Positions 32,767 through 41,272 are shown, counted from the stretch's first letter. The stretch is 64,000 bases of DNA from Micromonospora purpureochromogenes (GCF_900091515.1 NZ_LT607410.1:5580001-5644000), one strand, 5' to 3'. The notes: a model not told the origin generated them from the sequence alone. A program made the numbers and translations.

Positions 32767-34359
32767 TCAGGCCGGCTCGTCGGCCCGCGCGACGTCGGTG
32801 GCCGCTCGCGGCGCCGGCAGGTCGACGGTACGGCGGGGGCCGGTGAACCACTTCCGGGCCGAGGCGTACCACCAGACGGCGACCAGCAGCAGCAACCCGC
32901 CCACGGCGAGCGGCGCGTAGTTCACCGCCGACCAGCTGAAGTCGGCGTTGCCCGGCACCCCGGCGGGGACGATCGGCAGCACGAAGTAGACCGAGATGAC
33001 GGCGATCTCGATCACCGCGATCCAGCCGAGCAGCTTGTACTTCGGGCCGAGCGTCCACGGCCCGGGCTGGAACCGGTCCCCCATCCGCAGCCGCAGCGCG
33101 ATCGGGATGACGAACGACAGGTAGAGCCCGATCACCGCCACCGAGACCACGGCGTAGAAGGCGATCGGGATGCCGGACGGGCTCTCGTAGAGGGCGGGCA
33201 GGGTGAGCACCAGCCCGGCCAGGGTGGCGCCGATGATCGCGTTGACCGGGGTGCCGTTGCGGTCCACCTTCGACCAGAGCCGCCAGCCGGGCACCGCGCG
33301 GTCCCGGCTGAACGCGTACGTCATCCGGCTCATCGAGGTCACGCAGCTCATCCCGCAGAAGAACTGGCCGATGGTGGAGATGATGATGACGGCCTTGAAG
33401 AAGAACGGCGTCAGCGCGGTCTCGAAGATCGCCCCGGAGAAGCCGCCGGCCTCGTTGATCGCGTCGACGTCGGTGGCGGCGAAGAGGAAGGCCAGCAGCA
33501 GGATCCAGCCGCCGACCGCCGAATAGAAGATCGACCGCCAGAGTCCCTTGGCGGCGGCCTGGGACGCGCCCCGGGTCTCCTCGGAGACGTGCGCGCAGGC
33601 GTCGAAGCCGGTGATCGTGTACTGGGTGAGCAGGAAGCCCAGCGGCAGCACGTAGAACCAGAACGTCAGCCCGCCGGTGTCGCCGTCGCCGAAGCCGGAG
33701 TTGTTGAACCGCTCGGTGAAGACGAACCGGAAGCTCTGGTGGTCGTCCGGCACCAGCAGCAGGATCGCCACCACGGCCGCCGCGCCGGCCACGTGCCACC
33801 AGACCGAGACGTTCTGGAGTACGTCGATGATCCGGTGCCCGAAGATGTTGATCAGCCCGTGCAGCACCAGGATGACCACGAACAGCAGGAACGCCTGGCG
33901 CAGCGTTCCCGCCCAGCCGTCGAAGAGCGCCGACAGGGTCAGGTTGAGGAAGGTCGCGCAGCCGTAGTCCACCGAGGCGGTGACGGCGACCAGCCCGATC
34001 AGGTTGAGCCAGCCGGTGAACCAGCCGTGCACCGGGCGGCCCATCTTCGCCGCCCACCAGTAGATGCCGCCCGCAGTCGGGTACGCCGAGACCAGCTCGG
34101 CCAGGCAGAAGCCGATGATCAGGATGAACAGCGAGATCAGCGGCCAGCCCCAGGAGATGGCGACCGGGCCGCCGTTGTTCCACGCCTGGCCGAAGGTGGT
34201 GAAGCAGCCGGCCAGGATCGAGATGATCGAGAACGAGATGGCGAAGTTGGAGAAGCCGCTCCACTTGCGGCGCAACTCCTGCTGATAACCGAGTTCGGCG
34301 AGCCGTCGGGCGTCGTCGTCCATCGGTTGCTCGGCGGTCGGCGAGGGCGTCGTGGCCAC
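32767..34359 (-). CDS. APC superfamily amino acid/polyamine (GABA-type) permease
   Basis: A 530-residue protein with 12 predicted helices: SGFSNFAISFSIISILAGCFTTFGQAWN broken only by short loops, AELVSAYPTAGGIYWWAAKMG, TGWLNLIGLVAVTASVDYG, YTITGFDACAHVSEETRGASQAAAKG, and SRMTYAFSRDRAVPGWRLWSKV. This pattern belongs to the amino acid/choline transporter (ACT) branch that includes GABA and choline permeases. Given the polyamine-ligase, aldehyde dehydrogenase and PuuD homologues nearby it is the likely putrescine/GABA uptake system. The GTG at 34359 has GGGAGG upstream. Confidence 0.93.
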   Translation of the reverse strand: MATTPSPTAEQPMDDDARRLAELGYQQELRRKWSGFSNFAISFSIISILAGCFTTFGQAWNNGGPVAISWGWPLISLFILIIGFCLAELVSAYPTAGGIYWWAAKMGRPVHGWFTGWLNLIGLVAVTASVDYGCATFLNLTLSALFDGWAGTLRQAFLLFVVILVLHGLINIFGHRIIDVLQNVSVWWHVAGAAAVVAILLLVPDDHQSFRFVFTERFNNSGFGDGDTGGLTFWFYVLPLGFLLTQYTITGFDACAHVSEETRGASQAAAKGLWRSIFYSAVGGWILLLAFLFAATDVDAINEAGGFSGAIFETALTPFFFKAVIIISTIGQFFCGMSCVTSMSRMTYAFSRDRAVPGWRLWSKVDRNGTPVNAIIGATLAGLVLTLPALYESPSGIPIAFYAVVSVAVIGLYLSFVIPIALRLRMGDRFQPGPWTLGPKYKLLGWIAVIEIAVISVYFVLPIVPAGVPGNADFSWSAVNYAPLAVGGLLLLVAVWWYASARKWFTGPRRTVDLPAPRAATDVARADEPA

Positions 34360-34400
34360 TGCACACCTCCCTGAGGTGATCCCCGGTACGAGTGCGCCCG

Positions 34401-34429
34401 AGTCTCGTCCGGTGGATCACCGCGGTCAA
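34401..34429 (-). promoter_or_regulatory. Permease promoter with GGTGATCC inverted repeat
   Basis: Minus-strand TTGACC (34424-34429), 17 nt, then GAGACT (34401-34406). GGATCACC (34414-34421) lies in the spacer and its inverse GGTGATCC at 34375-34382 lies downstream of the -10. The spacer element recurs in the ligase promoter at 31374-31381, suggesting shared control. Confidence 0.55.
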
Positions 34430-34725
34430 TCCGTCGCAAGTCCCGAACTCGCAAATTGCGTTGCCGGGCGGGGTGGCCCGGCGGCATGCTTGAGCCCGCG
34501 ACCAGGCCCGATCGCGACGGGCCCACCCCGGGCGCTCGGCAACGCCCGGTCCGCGGCGGCGCGGGGCACCCACCTCTCTCTCACGTACGGCGTGCTCCGC
34601 CGTGCCCGACGGGTGCCCCGCGCCGCCGTCCCTCCGCGGGCGGGCCGGCGAGAAGAACCCCGGTGTCGGTGCTGGACAGCTAATCGGGTGGCAGCACACC
34701 GCCCAACCGCCCTACCGTGCCAGCC
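34430..34725. other. Intergenic stretch between the permease and the APH-like gene
   Basis: No gene is supported here. It holds a modest hairpin, GCCGGGC (34463-34469) with GCCCGGC (34476-34482), and TACCGT at 34713-34718, which could be the -10 of the downstream gene. The gene content changes in character to the right of this stretch. Confidence 0.5.
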
Positions 34726-35628
34726 GTGCCCATCCATGATGACGAGATCCGGGCCACCGTCGGGCAGGTGCGCCGCCTGGTGGCGGCCCAGTGCCCGCAG
34801 TGGGCCGACCTTCCCGTGACACCCCTGGCAGACGAGTTCGAGGGCACCGACCACGTGCTCTTTCGGATCGGCAACGAACTCGTCGCCCGGATGCCCAAGA
34901 TTGCCTGGGCGGTCGACCAGGCCGATTCTGATGCGCGGTGGCTGCCCTTGCTGGCGTCCCACCTGCCGGTCCGGATTCCCGTTCCGCTTCACGTGGGCGA
35001 GCCGGGCGCGGGGTACCCGTGGCGGTGGACCGTGGTGCCGTGGGTCGTGGGGAGCACCCCTCCCAGGCTTGGCTGCGACGACGTACTCCTGGCCCGCGAT
35101 GTGGCAGCCTTCGTTCGCGCCCTGCACGCGGTGGATCCGGCCGGAGGCCCGGTCAAGCCACCGGGTTCCCGCGGGGCCGCCCTGCTCCACGCCGATGAAG
35201 GCGTCCGCCGGGTGCTGCCCCGGCTCGCCGAGCATGACGACGGCTTCGATGTGACCGCGGCCGAGGCGGCCTGGGACGCCTGCCTGGCTGCTCCTGAGTG
35301 GGACCGGGACCCGGTCTGGATCCACGGTGATCTGCAACCGGGCAACCTGATCACCGACCGCGGCCGACTGGCCGCGGTCATCGACTTCGGCGCACTCGGC
35401 GTCGGCGACCCGGCGCCGGACGTGGCTCCGGCGCTATGGACCTTCACCGGCGCGGCCCGGGGAGCCTTCCGAGAGGCAATCGAGTACGACGACGCCACCT
35501 GGCGCCGCGCCTGCGGCTGGGCCCTCGCACCGTCGCTGACCGGCATCGACTACTACCGGCACACCTTCCCGCGAATGGCCGAGCACGGTCGCCGAACGGT
35601 GCGCGCAGTGCTCGCCGAACTGGCGTGA
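34726..35628 (+). CDS. Aminoglycoside phosphotransferase (APH) family kinase
   Basis: About 300 residues. The Brenner-type kinase motif is WIHGDLQPGNLITDRGRLAAVIDFGALGVGDPAPDVAPAL with catalytic Asp in HGD, and the N-lobe has FEGTDHVLFRIGNELVARMPK with the ATP Lys. The middle region WRWTVVPWVVGSTPP fits the hinge. Family members phosphorylate aminoglycosides, macrolides or metabolites; specificity cannot be read from sequence. GTG 34726 is preferred (TACCGT lies 7 nt before it); GTG 34717 is the alternative. It stands at the left end of an accessory-looking block. Confidence 0.9.
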   Translation: MPIHDDEIRATVGQVRRLVAAQCPQWADLPVTPLADEFEGTDHVLFRIGNELVARMPKIAWAVDQADSDARWLPLLASHLPVRIPVPLHVGEPGAGYPWRWTVVPWVVGSTPPRLGCDDVLLARDVAAFVRALHAVDPAGGPVKPPGSRGAALLHADEGVRRVLPRLAEHDDGFDVTAAEAAWDACLAAPEWDRDPVWIHGDLQPGNLITDRGRLAAVIDFGALGVGDPAPDVAPALWTFTGAARGAFREAIEYDDATWRRACGWALAPSLTGIDYYRHTFPRMAEHGRRTVRAVLAELA

Positions 35629-35691
35629 GTGCCACTGCCCGCCGACTGGCTACGCGCGCTCAGCGCACCCGCACTTCGAGGTTTGACCCGG

Positions 35692-36375
35692 TCAGCGGGC
35701 CAGGTCGGCGATGAGGCTGACGGAACCCGCGACGATCACCACACCGAACACGTAGGACAGAAAGGCATGGGTCAGCACGGTGCCCCGGATCCGCGGATCG
35801 CCGATGGACGTGTCCGACACCTGATAGGTCATGCCGATCGTGAAGGCGACGTAGGCCAGGTCGCGGTAGGTGGGCCGCCCTTGCGCGGACTCGCCACCGA
35901 AGCCGATCCCTCCGGTCGTCGATCGGAATTGCAGGTCGGCGTAACGCAGGGTGAAGACCGTGTTGACAACGGTCCACGACAACAGGACGGTCAGCATTGC
36001 GACGCCGACGAGCAGCACCCGTGTTGAGCCGCTCTGCCGGCCGGCGAGGCTGAGCGCAAGGCCGACACCCAGCAGACTGGTGACACCCGCTCCTACCAGC
36101 AGCACTGCGGCGGTTACCCGCGTCTCGTCCTCACGCATGGCGAGCGTCTCGGTGTGGGAACTGTCCGCCCTCATGATGACCGGCCAGATGGTGATGAGGA
36201 AGGCGACCGCGGCGGCGTCCCAGCCCCCCACCGCGGCCAACTTCCACGTCATGAACGGCAGGAGCGCCAGAGCGACGATGAGCCCGATGGAGGCGACGAT
36301 GACGGCTCGCCGCAGGGCTGGGGCGTGCCAGCCCAGGCATCGGTGATACCACGTCTCTCGGGGCATGCCGGTCAT
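35692..36375 (-). CDS. DUF1345 family membrane protein
   Basis: A 227-residue protein with about five hydrophobic helices and the family segments ETLAMREDETR, SWTVVNTVFTLRYADLQFR and RPTYRDLAYVAFTIGMTYQVSDTSIGDPRIRGTVLTHAFLSYVFG, split by loops as usual in DUF1345. The function is unknown. Start ATG 36375 (GGGAGA upstream, and GACACT 6 nt before); ATG 36366 is possible. It converges with the APH-like gene. Confidence 0.88.
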   Translation of the reverse strand: MTGMPRETWYHRCLGWHAPALRRAVIVASIGLIVALALLPFMTWKLAAVGGWDAAAVAFLITIWPVIMRADSSHTETLAMREDETRVTAAVLLVGAGVTSLLGVGLALSLAGRQSGSTRVLLVGVAMLTVLLSWTVVNTVFTLRYADLQFRSTTGGIGFGGESAQGRPTYRDLAYVAFTIGMTYQVSDTSIGDPRIRGTVLTHAFLSYVFGVVIVAGSVSLIADLAR

Positions 36376-36562
36376 CGTCCGAGTGTCTCCCACCGGATCG
36401 CATGACGTGCCCATAGCAGCCCAAAGCGAGCGCGTCGGTCACCTGGATCGCCTGGCCACCTGGGGGCAGCGGCCACCCGCCAACGGTCGTTGCGCGCTGA
36501 TCGTTGCTGGTCCGGTTGTCCCAACCAGCGGTGTTCGCCGAGGGCCGGACTATGGTTTTCGC

Positions 36563-37045
36563 ATGGTGGTCCAACCGTCCGTTGCCGTCGCTGCCGCCTT
36601 CCTCGCAGACGGACCTGCCGAGGACGTCGACCTCAGCCTGTTCGGACAGTTCGCCGGATCCTGGGTACTGGACTGTACGGAGTACGGCCTCGACGGGTCC
36701 TCGACTGTTCGCCGCGGCGAGTGGCACTTCGGGTACGCGTTGGGCGGGCGGGCGACCACCGATGTCTGGATCCTGCCCGGGGTCGAACACGGTGTCAGCC
36801 TGCGGTTTCCCGATCCCGCGGCCGGCGCGGGCGTATGGCGCTCGACGTGGGTGGGACCGGGCCGGCGTCGCACGCACATGTTCCTGGCCTCCCGCGTCGA
36901 AGGGCAGATCGTGCTCGACGGCGACGATCTGCGCTGGACCTTCTCCGACATCGAGGTTGATGCATTCCGCTGGAGTAACCAGGCGCAGCAGCCCGACGGC
37001 ACGTGGCGGCTGCAGCAGACGTTCCGGGTCTGGCGGCAGAGCTGA
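36563..37045 (+). CDS. Lipocalin-like/DUF1579-like hypothetical protein
   Basis: A 160-residue protein rich in beta strands: LSLFGQFAGSWVLDCTEYGLDGSSTVRRGEWHFGYALGGRATTDVW is interrupted by turns, then SLRFPDPAAGAGVWRSTWVGPG, LASRVEGQIVLDGDDLRWTFSDIEVDAFRW and a Trp/Gln-rich end. The FxGxW start and barrel-like pattern resemble DUF1579/lipocalin-like small-ligand binders; this is a resemblance, not a firm assignment. The ATG at 36563 lies exactly 6 nt after TATGGT, so it is predicted leaderless. Confidence 0.7.
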   Translation: MVVQPSVAVAAAFLADGPAEDVDLSLFGQFAGSWVLDCTEYGLDGSSTVRRGEWHFGYALGGRATTDVWILPGVEHGVSLRFPDPAAGAGVWRSTWVGPGRRRTHMFLASRVEGQIVLDGDDLRWTFSDIEVDAFRWSNQAQQPDGTWRLQQTFRVWRQS

Positions 37046-37255
37046 CTCCCCTCTCGGCGTCGCTCCGGGTTACGACTCGGACCGGGACCCATCCGGATCT
37101 GACGATGAGCGTGTACCGGCCGGGGCCGGCTCCCGCCACTCATCTGGCCGGCTCTGGCCTACCCTCGCCCCTCGATTCGCCGCAATGGATACCGGGGTTT
37201 CGTCTGCCTTGATCTTCCGCTCAGGTAGCTGGGGTCAGCGGCTGGGGACGAGCGG

Positions 37256-37975
37256 CTACCACGGCACTGGGCCGTCGTCGCTGGACAGCGTGCCGGTCGG
37301 CCCGTCCGCGGGCAGGGTGGCCAGGTGTACCGCGATCGCTGCGCCCTGCGCGGCTGTCCGGTCGACCGTCAGGCCGAGCGGGCGGGTGAAATCGGTGTCG
37401 CACAGGCCCGGGTCTGCCGCGTTGACCAGGATGGCGGTGCCTCGCAGTTCCTTGGCGTATTGGATGGTCAGCGAGTTGAGCGCGGATTTGGCCGCCGGGT
37501 AGGAGGCCATGGCCGGCATCCCGGCGAGGTAGTGGGCTTGGTCGCTCATCCGGGTCAGCGAGCCGACGCTGCTGCTGACGTTGACGATCCGGCCGGCCGG
37601 CGAGCGGAGCAGCAGCGGGAGCATCGCGTTGGTGACCCGGATGACGCCGAAGACGTTGGTGTCGAACACCGCGGCCAAGTCCGCCAGGCCGGCACCGCTG
37701 GGGAGCACGCCGAGCCGCCCGCTGATGCCGGCGTTGTTGACTAGGACGTCGAGGTGACTGAACCGCTGGCCGATCAGGTCCGCCGCCGCGTCGACGGTCG
37801 ATTGGTCGGTAACGTCCAGCGCCAACGGGTGGGCGCGCGGGCCAATTTCCGCGGCGACCTCGGCGCAGCGGGCGAGGTCGCGGCCGCTGACCAGGACGGT
37901 GTTCCCCGAAGCGGCGAGTTGTTCGGCGATGGCGCGGCCGATGCCGCGGTTGGCTCCGGTGACAAGTGCGATCAT
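37256..37975 (-). CDS. Short-chain dehydrogenase/reductase
   Basis: A 239-residue classical SDR: MIALVTGANRGIGRAIAEQL, SGRDLARCAEVA (Arg after beta-2, so NADP(H) is likely), LVNNAGISGRLG, VNVSSSVGSL and SYPAAKSALNSLTIQYAKEL (catalytic Tyr and Lys), then NAADPGLCDTDFT. The ATG at 37975 gives the canonical start; a long upstream frame is not coding. It is divergent from a LysR gene 70 bp away, which probably regulates it. Confidence 0.92.
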   Translation of the reverse strand: MIALVTGANRGIGRAIAEQLAASGNTVLVSGRDLARCAEVAAEIGPRAHPLALDVTDQSTVDAAADLIGQRFSHLDVLVNNAGISGRLGVLPSGAGLADLAAVFDTNVFGVIRVTNAMLPLLLRSPAGRIVNVSSSVGSLTRMSDQAHYLAGMPAMASYPAAKSALNSLTIQYAKELRGTAILVNAADPGLCDTDFTRPLGLTVDRTAAQGAAIAVHLATLPADGPTGTLSSDDGPVPW

Positions 37976-38032
37976 GCTGCCAGCACAACACCGGTCGCGG
38001 CGGGGACCAACACCAATCCACACACCGCACCG

Positions 38033-38047
38033 ATACCCTGCAGGTAT
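38033..38047 (+). promoter_or_regulatory. LysR-box-like palindrome overlapping the regulator start codon
   Basis: ATACC-N5-GGTAT (T-N11-A pattern) covers both the -10 TACCCT (38034-38039) and the ATG at 38046. Binding here would repress the LysR gene itself and could act on the divergent SDR. Confidence 0.5.
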
Positions 38048-38903
38048 GGATCGTGGAAGCGGTGCGGACCGCATCGAGACGCGGGAACTGGCGTACTTCG
38101 TCGCAGTCGCCGAGACCTGCCACTTCGGCCGGGCGGCGCAGCGGCTCGGCATCGCGCAACCGCCACTGTCACGGGCGATCAGCCGGCTCGAACGGCGGCT
38201 CGGGGTCGTGCTACTGGAGCGCACCAGCCGCCGGGTGGCGCTCACCGTGGCTGGCGAAGTGCTGCTCGCCGAGGGGCGTCGGGCACTCGACACGATCGAC
38301 ACCGCAGTCGCGCGGGCCCGAACGGCGGCGCGGCCTCGGCTGCGGCTTGCGCTCAAGCCTGGCGGCGACGGCGGCCTGCTGGCGCCGATCCTTGCGGCGT
38401 ACCGCGACGAACCGTGCGCCGTCGAGGTTGAGCTGGTGCCCTGCGCCGCCGATGAACAGACGGGTCTGCTGCGGCGCGGCGCGGCGGACGCGGCCCTTGT
38501 CCAGGGTCACCAGCCGGACCTGGACCAACTGGACAGCGAGGTGCTTCTAGTAGAGCCGCAGGTAGTCGCGCTGGCCGGCGACCACCCGCTGGCCGGCGCT
38601 GCGACACTGCGGCTGGCCGACGTAGCCGCCAACCTGCTTCCCGCCACCCGCGTCGCCCTCGACCCGGCCGCGGCACTGCAACTCGTCGCGCTCGGCCGTG
38701 CCACCGTCCTGGTGCCGGCCTCGCTACAGGGCCAGCTGCGACGCGACGTGGTGTGCGTGCCCGTGCAGGACGCGGCGCCGAGCCGGCTGCTGCTCGCCTG
38801 GCCGGCACAGCAACGCTCACCGGCACTCGCCGCCTTCGTCCGCATCGCGCTCAGCTCGGGGCATCGGTCAATACCTGCCCCCGGCGGTATCGCCGACGCT
38901 TGA
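38046..38903 (+). CDS. LysR family transcriptional regulator
   Basis: A 285-residue protein. The HTH region is RELAYFVAVAETCHFGRAAQRLGIAQPPLSRAISRLERRLGVVLLERTSRRVALT with usual small loops. The effector-binding domain follows (RLRLALKPGGDGGLLAPILAAY to the end). The second effector subdomain is compact between LLPATR and VALDPAAALQLVALGR, as in a known actinobacterial LysR subgroup. The ATG at 38046 is 6 nt after TACCCT, so it is predicted leaderless. It is divergent from the SDR gene, the typical regulator-target pair. Confidence 0.92.
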   Translation: MDRGSGADRIETRELAYFVAVAETCHFGRAAQRLGIAQPPLSRAISRLERRLGVVLLERTSRRVALTVAGEVLLAEGRRALDTIDTAVARARTAARPRLRLALKPGGDGGLLAPILAAYRDEPCAVEVELVPCAADEQTGLLRRGAADAALVQGHQPDLDQLDSEVLLVEPQVVALAGDHPLAGAATLRLADVAANLLPATRVALDPAAALQLVALGRATVLVPASLQGQLRRDVVCVPVQDAAPSRLLLAWPAQQRSPALAAFVRIALSSGHRSIPAPGGIADA

Positions 38904-39219
38904 TCACATATCCGGATCTGCCGCAGACCGAGCGGTTGAGGTGCGCGGCTGGATCCCCGGGCGTCGCCCACTCGTACGGCGTCTGGCGGCCACCGTGGAT
39001 GGCGCTGGCGATTCTCAGAGGCCCGTGGTCGTGGACGACGCTCGCCGCAACCGGCACGTGCACGAGGAGTCCGACATGCCAGGTCGACGTCGAGACCGTC
39101 CTGAGCATCGAGGTCCTGCCCCCGACGGTCCGCCGAGCGACCGGCGCGCCGGCACCCCGGCGAGTCGGGCTGGCCCTCAGGCAGAGGCCGCGGCAACAGC
39201 GCAGCGGTAGCCTGCCGTC
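38904..39219. other. 316-bp stretch without a supported gene
   Basis: Open frames cross this stretch on both strands, but none has a start site, family motif or consistent codon preference that I recognise. It could be eroded coding sequence. At its right end TAGCCT (39208-39213) is the probable -10 of the next gene. Confidence 0.5.
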
Positions 39220-39825
39220 ATGGCCAGCGCTGAACTGGATGAGTTGATCGTCGCGGACGCCGACGCGCTGCGCGCGTGGTTGTCGGCCAACCACGCCACG
39301 TCGCCCGGCGTCTGGCTCGCCCTGACCAAGAAGGGCGGCACAGTCACAACGCTGACCTGGCAGCAGGCGGTCGACGAGGCCCTGTGTTTCGGCTGGATCG
39401 ACGGGCAAACCCGCAAACGGGATCAGGAAACCTCCTGGATCCGGTTCACCCCTCGCAGGCCCCGCAGTTCCTGGTCACAACGCAACGTCGCCCACGTGGC
39501 CCGGCTGGAGGCGCAGGGGCGAATGCTGCCCCCAGGCCGCGCCGCGGTGGAAGCCGCGAAGGCGGACGGGCGATGGGCGGCCGCCTACGCCCCGCCGTCG
39601 GAAGCCGAGGTGCCGGCCGACCTCCTCGCCTCCATCGCTGCCGACCCCGCCGCCCAGGCCATGTTCGACGTACTCACCAAAACCAACCGGTTCGCTCTCA
39701 TCCACCGCGTCAATGCCGTCAAACGGGCGCAGACCCGCGAGCGGAAGATCAGCGAGTTCGTTGCCATGCTGGCCCGTCACGAGACGATTCACCCGCAGAA
39801 GGATAAGCCTCCGAACTCGCCGTAA
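39220..39825 (+). CDS. YdeI/OmdA-associated family protein
   Basis: A 201-residue protein: LRAWLSANHATSPGVWLALTKKGG, LTWQQAVDEALCFGWIDGQTRKRD, WIRFTPRRPRSSWSQRNVAHVARLEAQGRMLPPGRAAVEAAKADGRW (with short breaks) and a C-terminal YdeI domain with RVNAVKRAQTRERKISEFVAMLARHETIHP. The family is linked to resistance to cationic peptides in Bacillus and to outer-membrane proteins in enterobacteria, but its biochemical role is unclear. The ATG is 6 nt after TAGCCT, so it is predicted leaderless. Confidence 0.9.
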   Translation: MASAELDELIVADADALRAWLSANHATSPGVWLALTKKGGTVTTLTWQQAVDEALCFGWIDGQTRKRDQETSWIRFTPRRPRSSWSQRNVAHVARLEAQGRMLPPGRAAVEAAKADGRWAAAYAPPSEAEVPADLLASIAADPAAQAMFDVLTKTNRFALIHRVNAVKRAQTRERKISEFVAMLARHETIHPQKDKPPNSP

Positions 39826-39963
39826 CCGGCATCTTCATGATCATGTGCACTCACTTGCCGCGCAGCGCTCGTCCCGCAAGGCAACCAGCTCACGGGTGCA
39901 CGCATCCGGACGTGCCGAAGAGCGGATGCTGAACTCACCGAGTGTGCCGACGGGACCGGGCGG

Positions 39964-40554
39964 CTATCCGAAGCGGTCAGCCAGCTTCGTCAGCTTGCTG
40001 ACGTACGCCGGCCAGTCATAGTCGTCGGGGATGTTGGTGTTCTCCCGCCGCAGGCCGATCGCCGTGTCGTGCTGCTCGCGCATGATGTCGGCGTGACCGG
40101 CGTGACGAGCGAGGTCGCAGGTCACGTGGACGATGATCCTTTGCAGCGTCACGGCCTGTGCACCTGGCCGCCACCACGGCACCCGCCCCGGAGCCTCGAG
40201 CGGTAGTTGTTCGATCGTCTGATCCGCGAACACCCCGACACGGCGATACAGGTCGATCAGCCCATCCTTCGTCTCCTCCTCTCGCGCGTACCAGTCTGCC
40301 TGCGGGTCCTCCTCGAACGCCTGCATGGGGACCAGTTCCTCAGGCGTCGGGAATTCGCGTCCGAAGGTAGGCCCGAAGTAGCCGGCTTCGACATTGAGGC
40401 AATGCTTGAGGACTCCCAGCAGGTTGTTGCCGGTCGCGGTGCGAGGCAGTCTGGCTTCGCGTTCGCTCAGCCCGTCGAGCTTCCAGATCAGGTCTTCGCG
40501 AGTCGCCTGGAGGTAGTGGTGCAGCGCAGCCTTCGCATCGCCCAAGTCAGCCAT
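39964..40554 (-). CDS. DinB/DUF664 family protein
   Basis: A 196-residue four-helix DinB-like protein: LHHYLQATREDLIWKLDGLSEREARLPRTATGNNLLGVLKHCLNVEAGYFG contains the first metal-ligand His (LKHCLNVE), and VTLQRIIVHVTCDLARHAGHADIMREQHD contains the later His residues. The His triad suggests a metal-dependent thiol-S-transferase fold such as mycothiol or bacillithiol enzymes; the actual reaction is unknown. ATG 40554 has AAGACT 7 nt upstream. It converges with the YdeI-like gene. Confidence 0.88.
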   Translation of the reverse strand: MADLGDAKAALHHYLQATREDLIWKLDGLSEREARLPRTATGNNLLGVLKHCLNVEAGYFGPTFGREFPTPEELVPMQAFEEDPQADWYAREEETKDGLIDLYRRVGVFADQTIEQLPLEAPGRVPWWRPGAQAVTLQRIIVHVTCDLARHAGHADIMREQHDTAIGLRRENTNIPDDYDWPAYVSKLTKLADRFG

Positions 40555-40679
40555 GCCCGCCAGTCTTCCTTATGCGCCGAGCCATCGTGCGAGGTGTCGT
40601 CTGCAAGATCAGCGCGCGGCTGGGGCGGTCGGCATCCTCCTCTGCCGCTGGTCGAGCGCGCCGGGCGCCGGCGGGCCGG

Positions 40680-40727
40680 TCACCATTCGGGCCACGCATC
40701 GAGCCCGCCGAGAACGGTGATCCGCAT
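40680..40727 (-). pseudogene. 5' stub of an MBL-fold metallo-hydrolase gene
   Basis: ATG 40727 opens a 15-codon frame, MRITVLGGLDAWPEW, then stop. The first 13 residues match the start of actinobacterial metallo-beta-lactamase-fold hydrolases (M-R-I-T-V-L-G-G-x-x-A-W-P), but the rest of the gene is absent and the sequence beyond belongs to the DinB side. It lies 45 bp after DUF456 on the same strand. I read it as a gene cut by a rearrangement near 40680-40690. Confidence 0.55.
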
Positions 40728-40771
40728 GGCGTCGGCCTGACCGGTGCCCACCGCCCGGACCGGCCGCTGGC

Positions 40772-41272
40772 TCAGGCGAACAGCAGGCCGGCGACCCAGA
40801 GGGCGGCGACGACCAGCCCGGCCAGGAACTCCACCATCATCGACAGCCCGGCCGCCTTGAGCGCCTGCACGGTCGCCGGCCAGGCGAGCTGGTTGCTGCC
40901 CAGTCGCAGCCGCTCGGCGCCGAACACCCCGCCGACGAAGCCGAGCACCAGCCCCACCACCGGGATCACGAAGAACCCCACCAGGCCGAGCAGGCCGCCG
41001 GCGAGCAGCGACGAGGTGGGTACCCCGGTCCGTTTCAGGTTCCGCCCCGGCCAGGCGTACTTGACGACGGTCCCGCCGGCGGCGACCAGGGTGGCCGCGG
41101 CGAGCACCGCCCACCGGCCCGGGCCCGCGCCGCCGAAGAGCGCCCAGACCAGCACGCCGCCCCAGCACAGCGGCAGCGCCGGCAGCCCGGGCACCACCAC
41201 GCCGGCCAGTCCGGCCAGGATGGCCAGCGCGGCCACCACCGACACGGCCGCCTGTGAATCGGTCAGGCCCAC
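40772..41272 (-). CDS. DUF456 family membrane protein
   Basis: A 166-residue Gly/Leu/Val-rich protein with about five hydrophobic helices. It shows the DUF456 pattern ILAGLAGVVVPGLPALPLCWGGVLVWALFGG, a KYAWPGRNLKRTGVPTSSLLAGGLLGLVGFFVIPVVGLVLG block split by loops, and GVFGAERLR. The function is unknown. The GTG at 41272 follows GGAGG. An MBL gene stub lies downstream. Confidence 0.9.
   Translation of the reverse strand: MGLTDSQAAVSVVAALAILAGLAGVVVPGLPALPLCWGGVLVWALFGGAGPGRWAVLAAATLVAAGGTVVKYAWPGRNLKRTGVPTSSLLAGGLLGLVGFFVIPVVGLVLGFVGGVFGAERLRLGSNQLAWPATVQALKAAGLSMMVEFLAGLVVAALWVAGLLFA

Noticed and set aside
38046..38903. Internal deletion in the LysR effector domain (compact LLPATR-VALDPAAAL region)
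   Set aside because: A known actinobacterial LysR subgroup is similarly compact here, and total length is near normal.
38753..39247. Possible coding remnant in the 316-bp gap after the LysR gene
   Set aside because: The frame is open but shows no family I can name and no start signal; kept only as an unassigned stretch.
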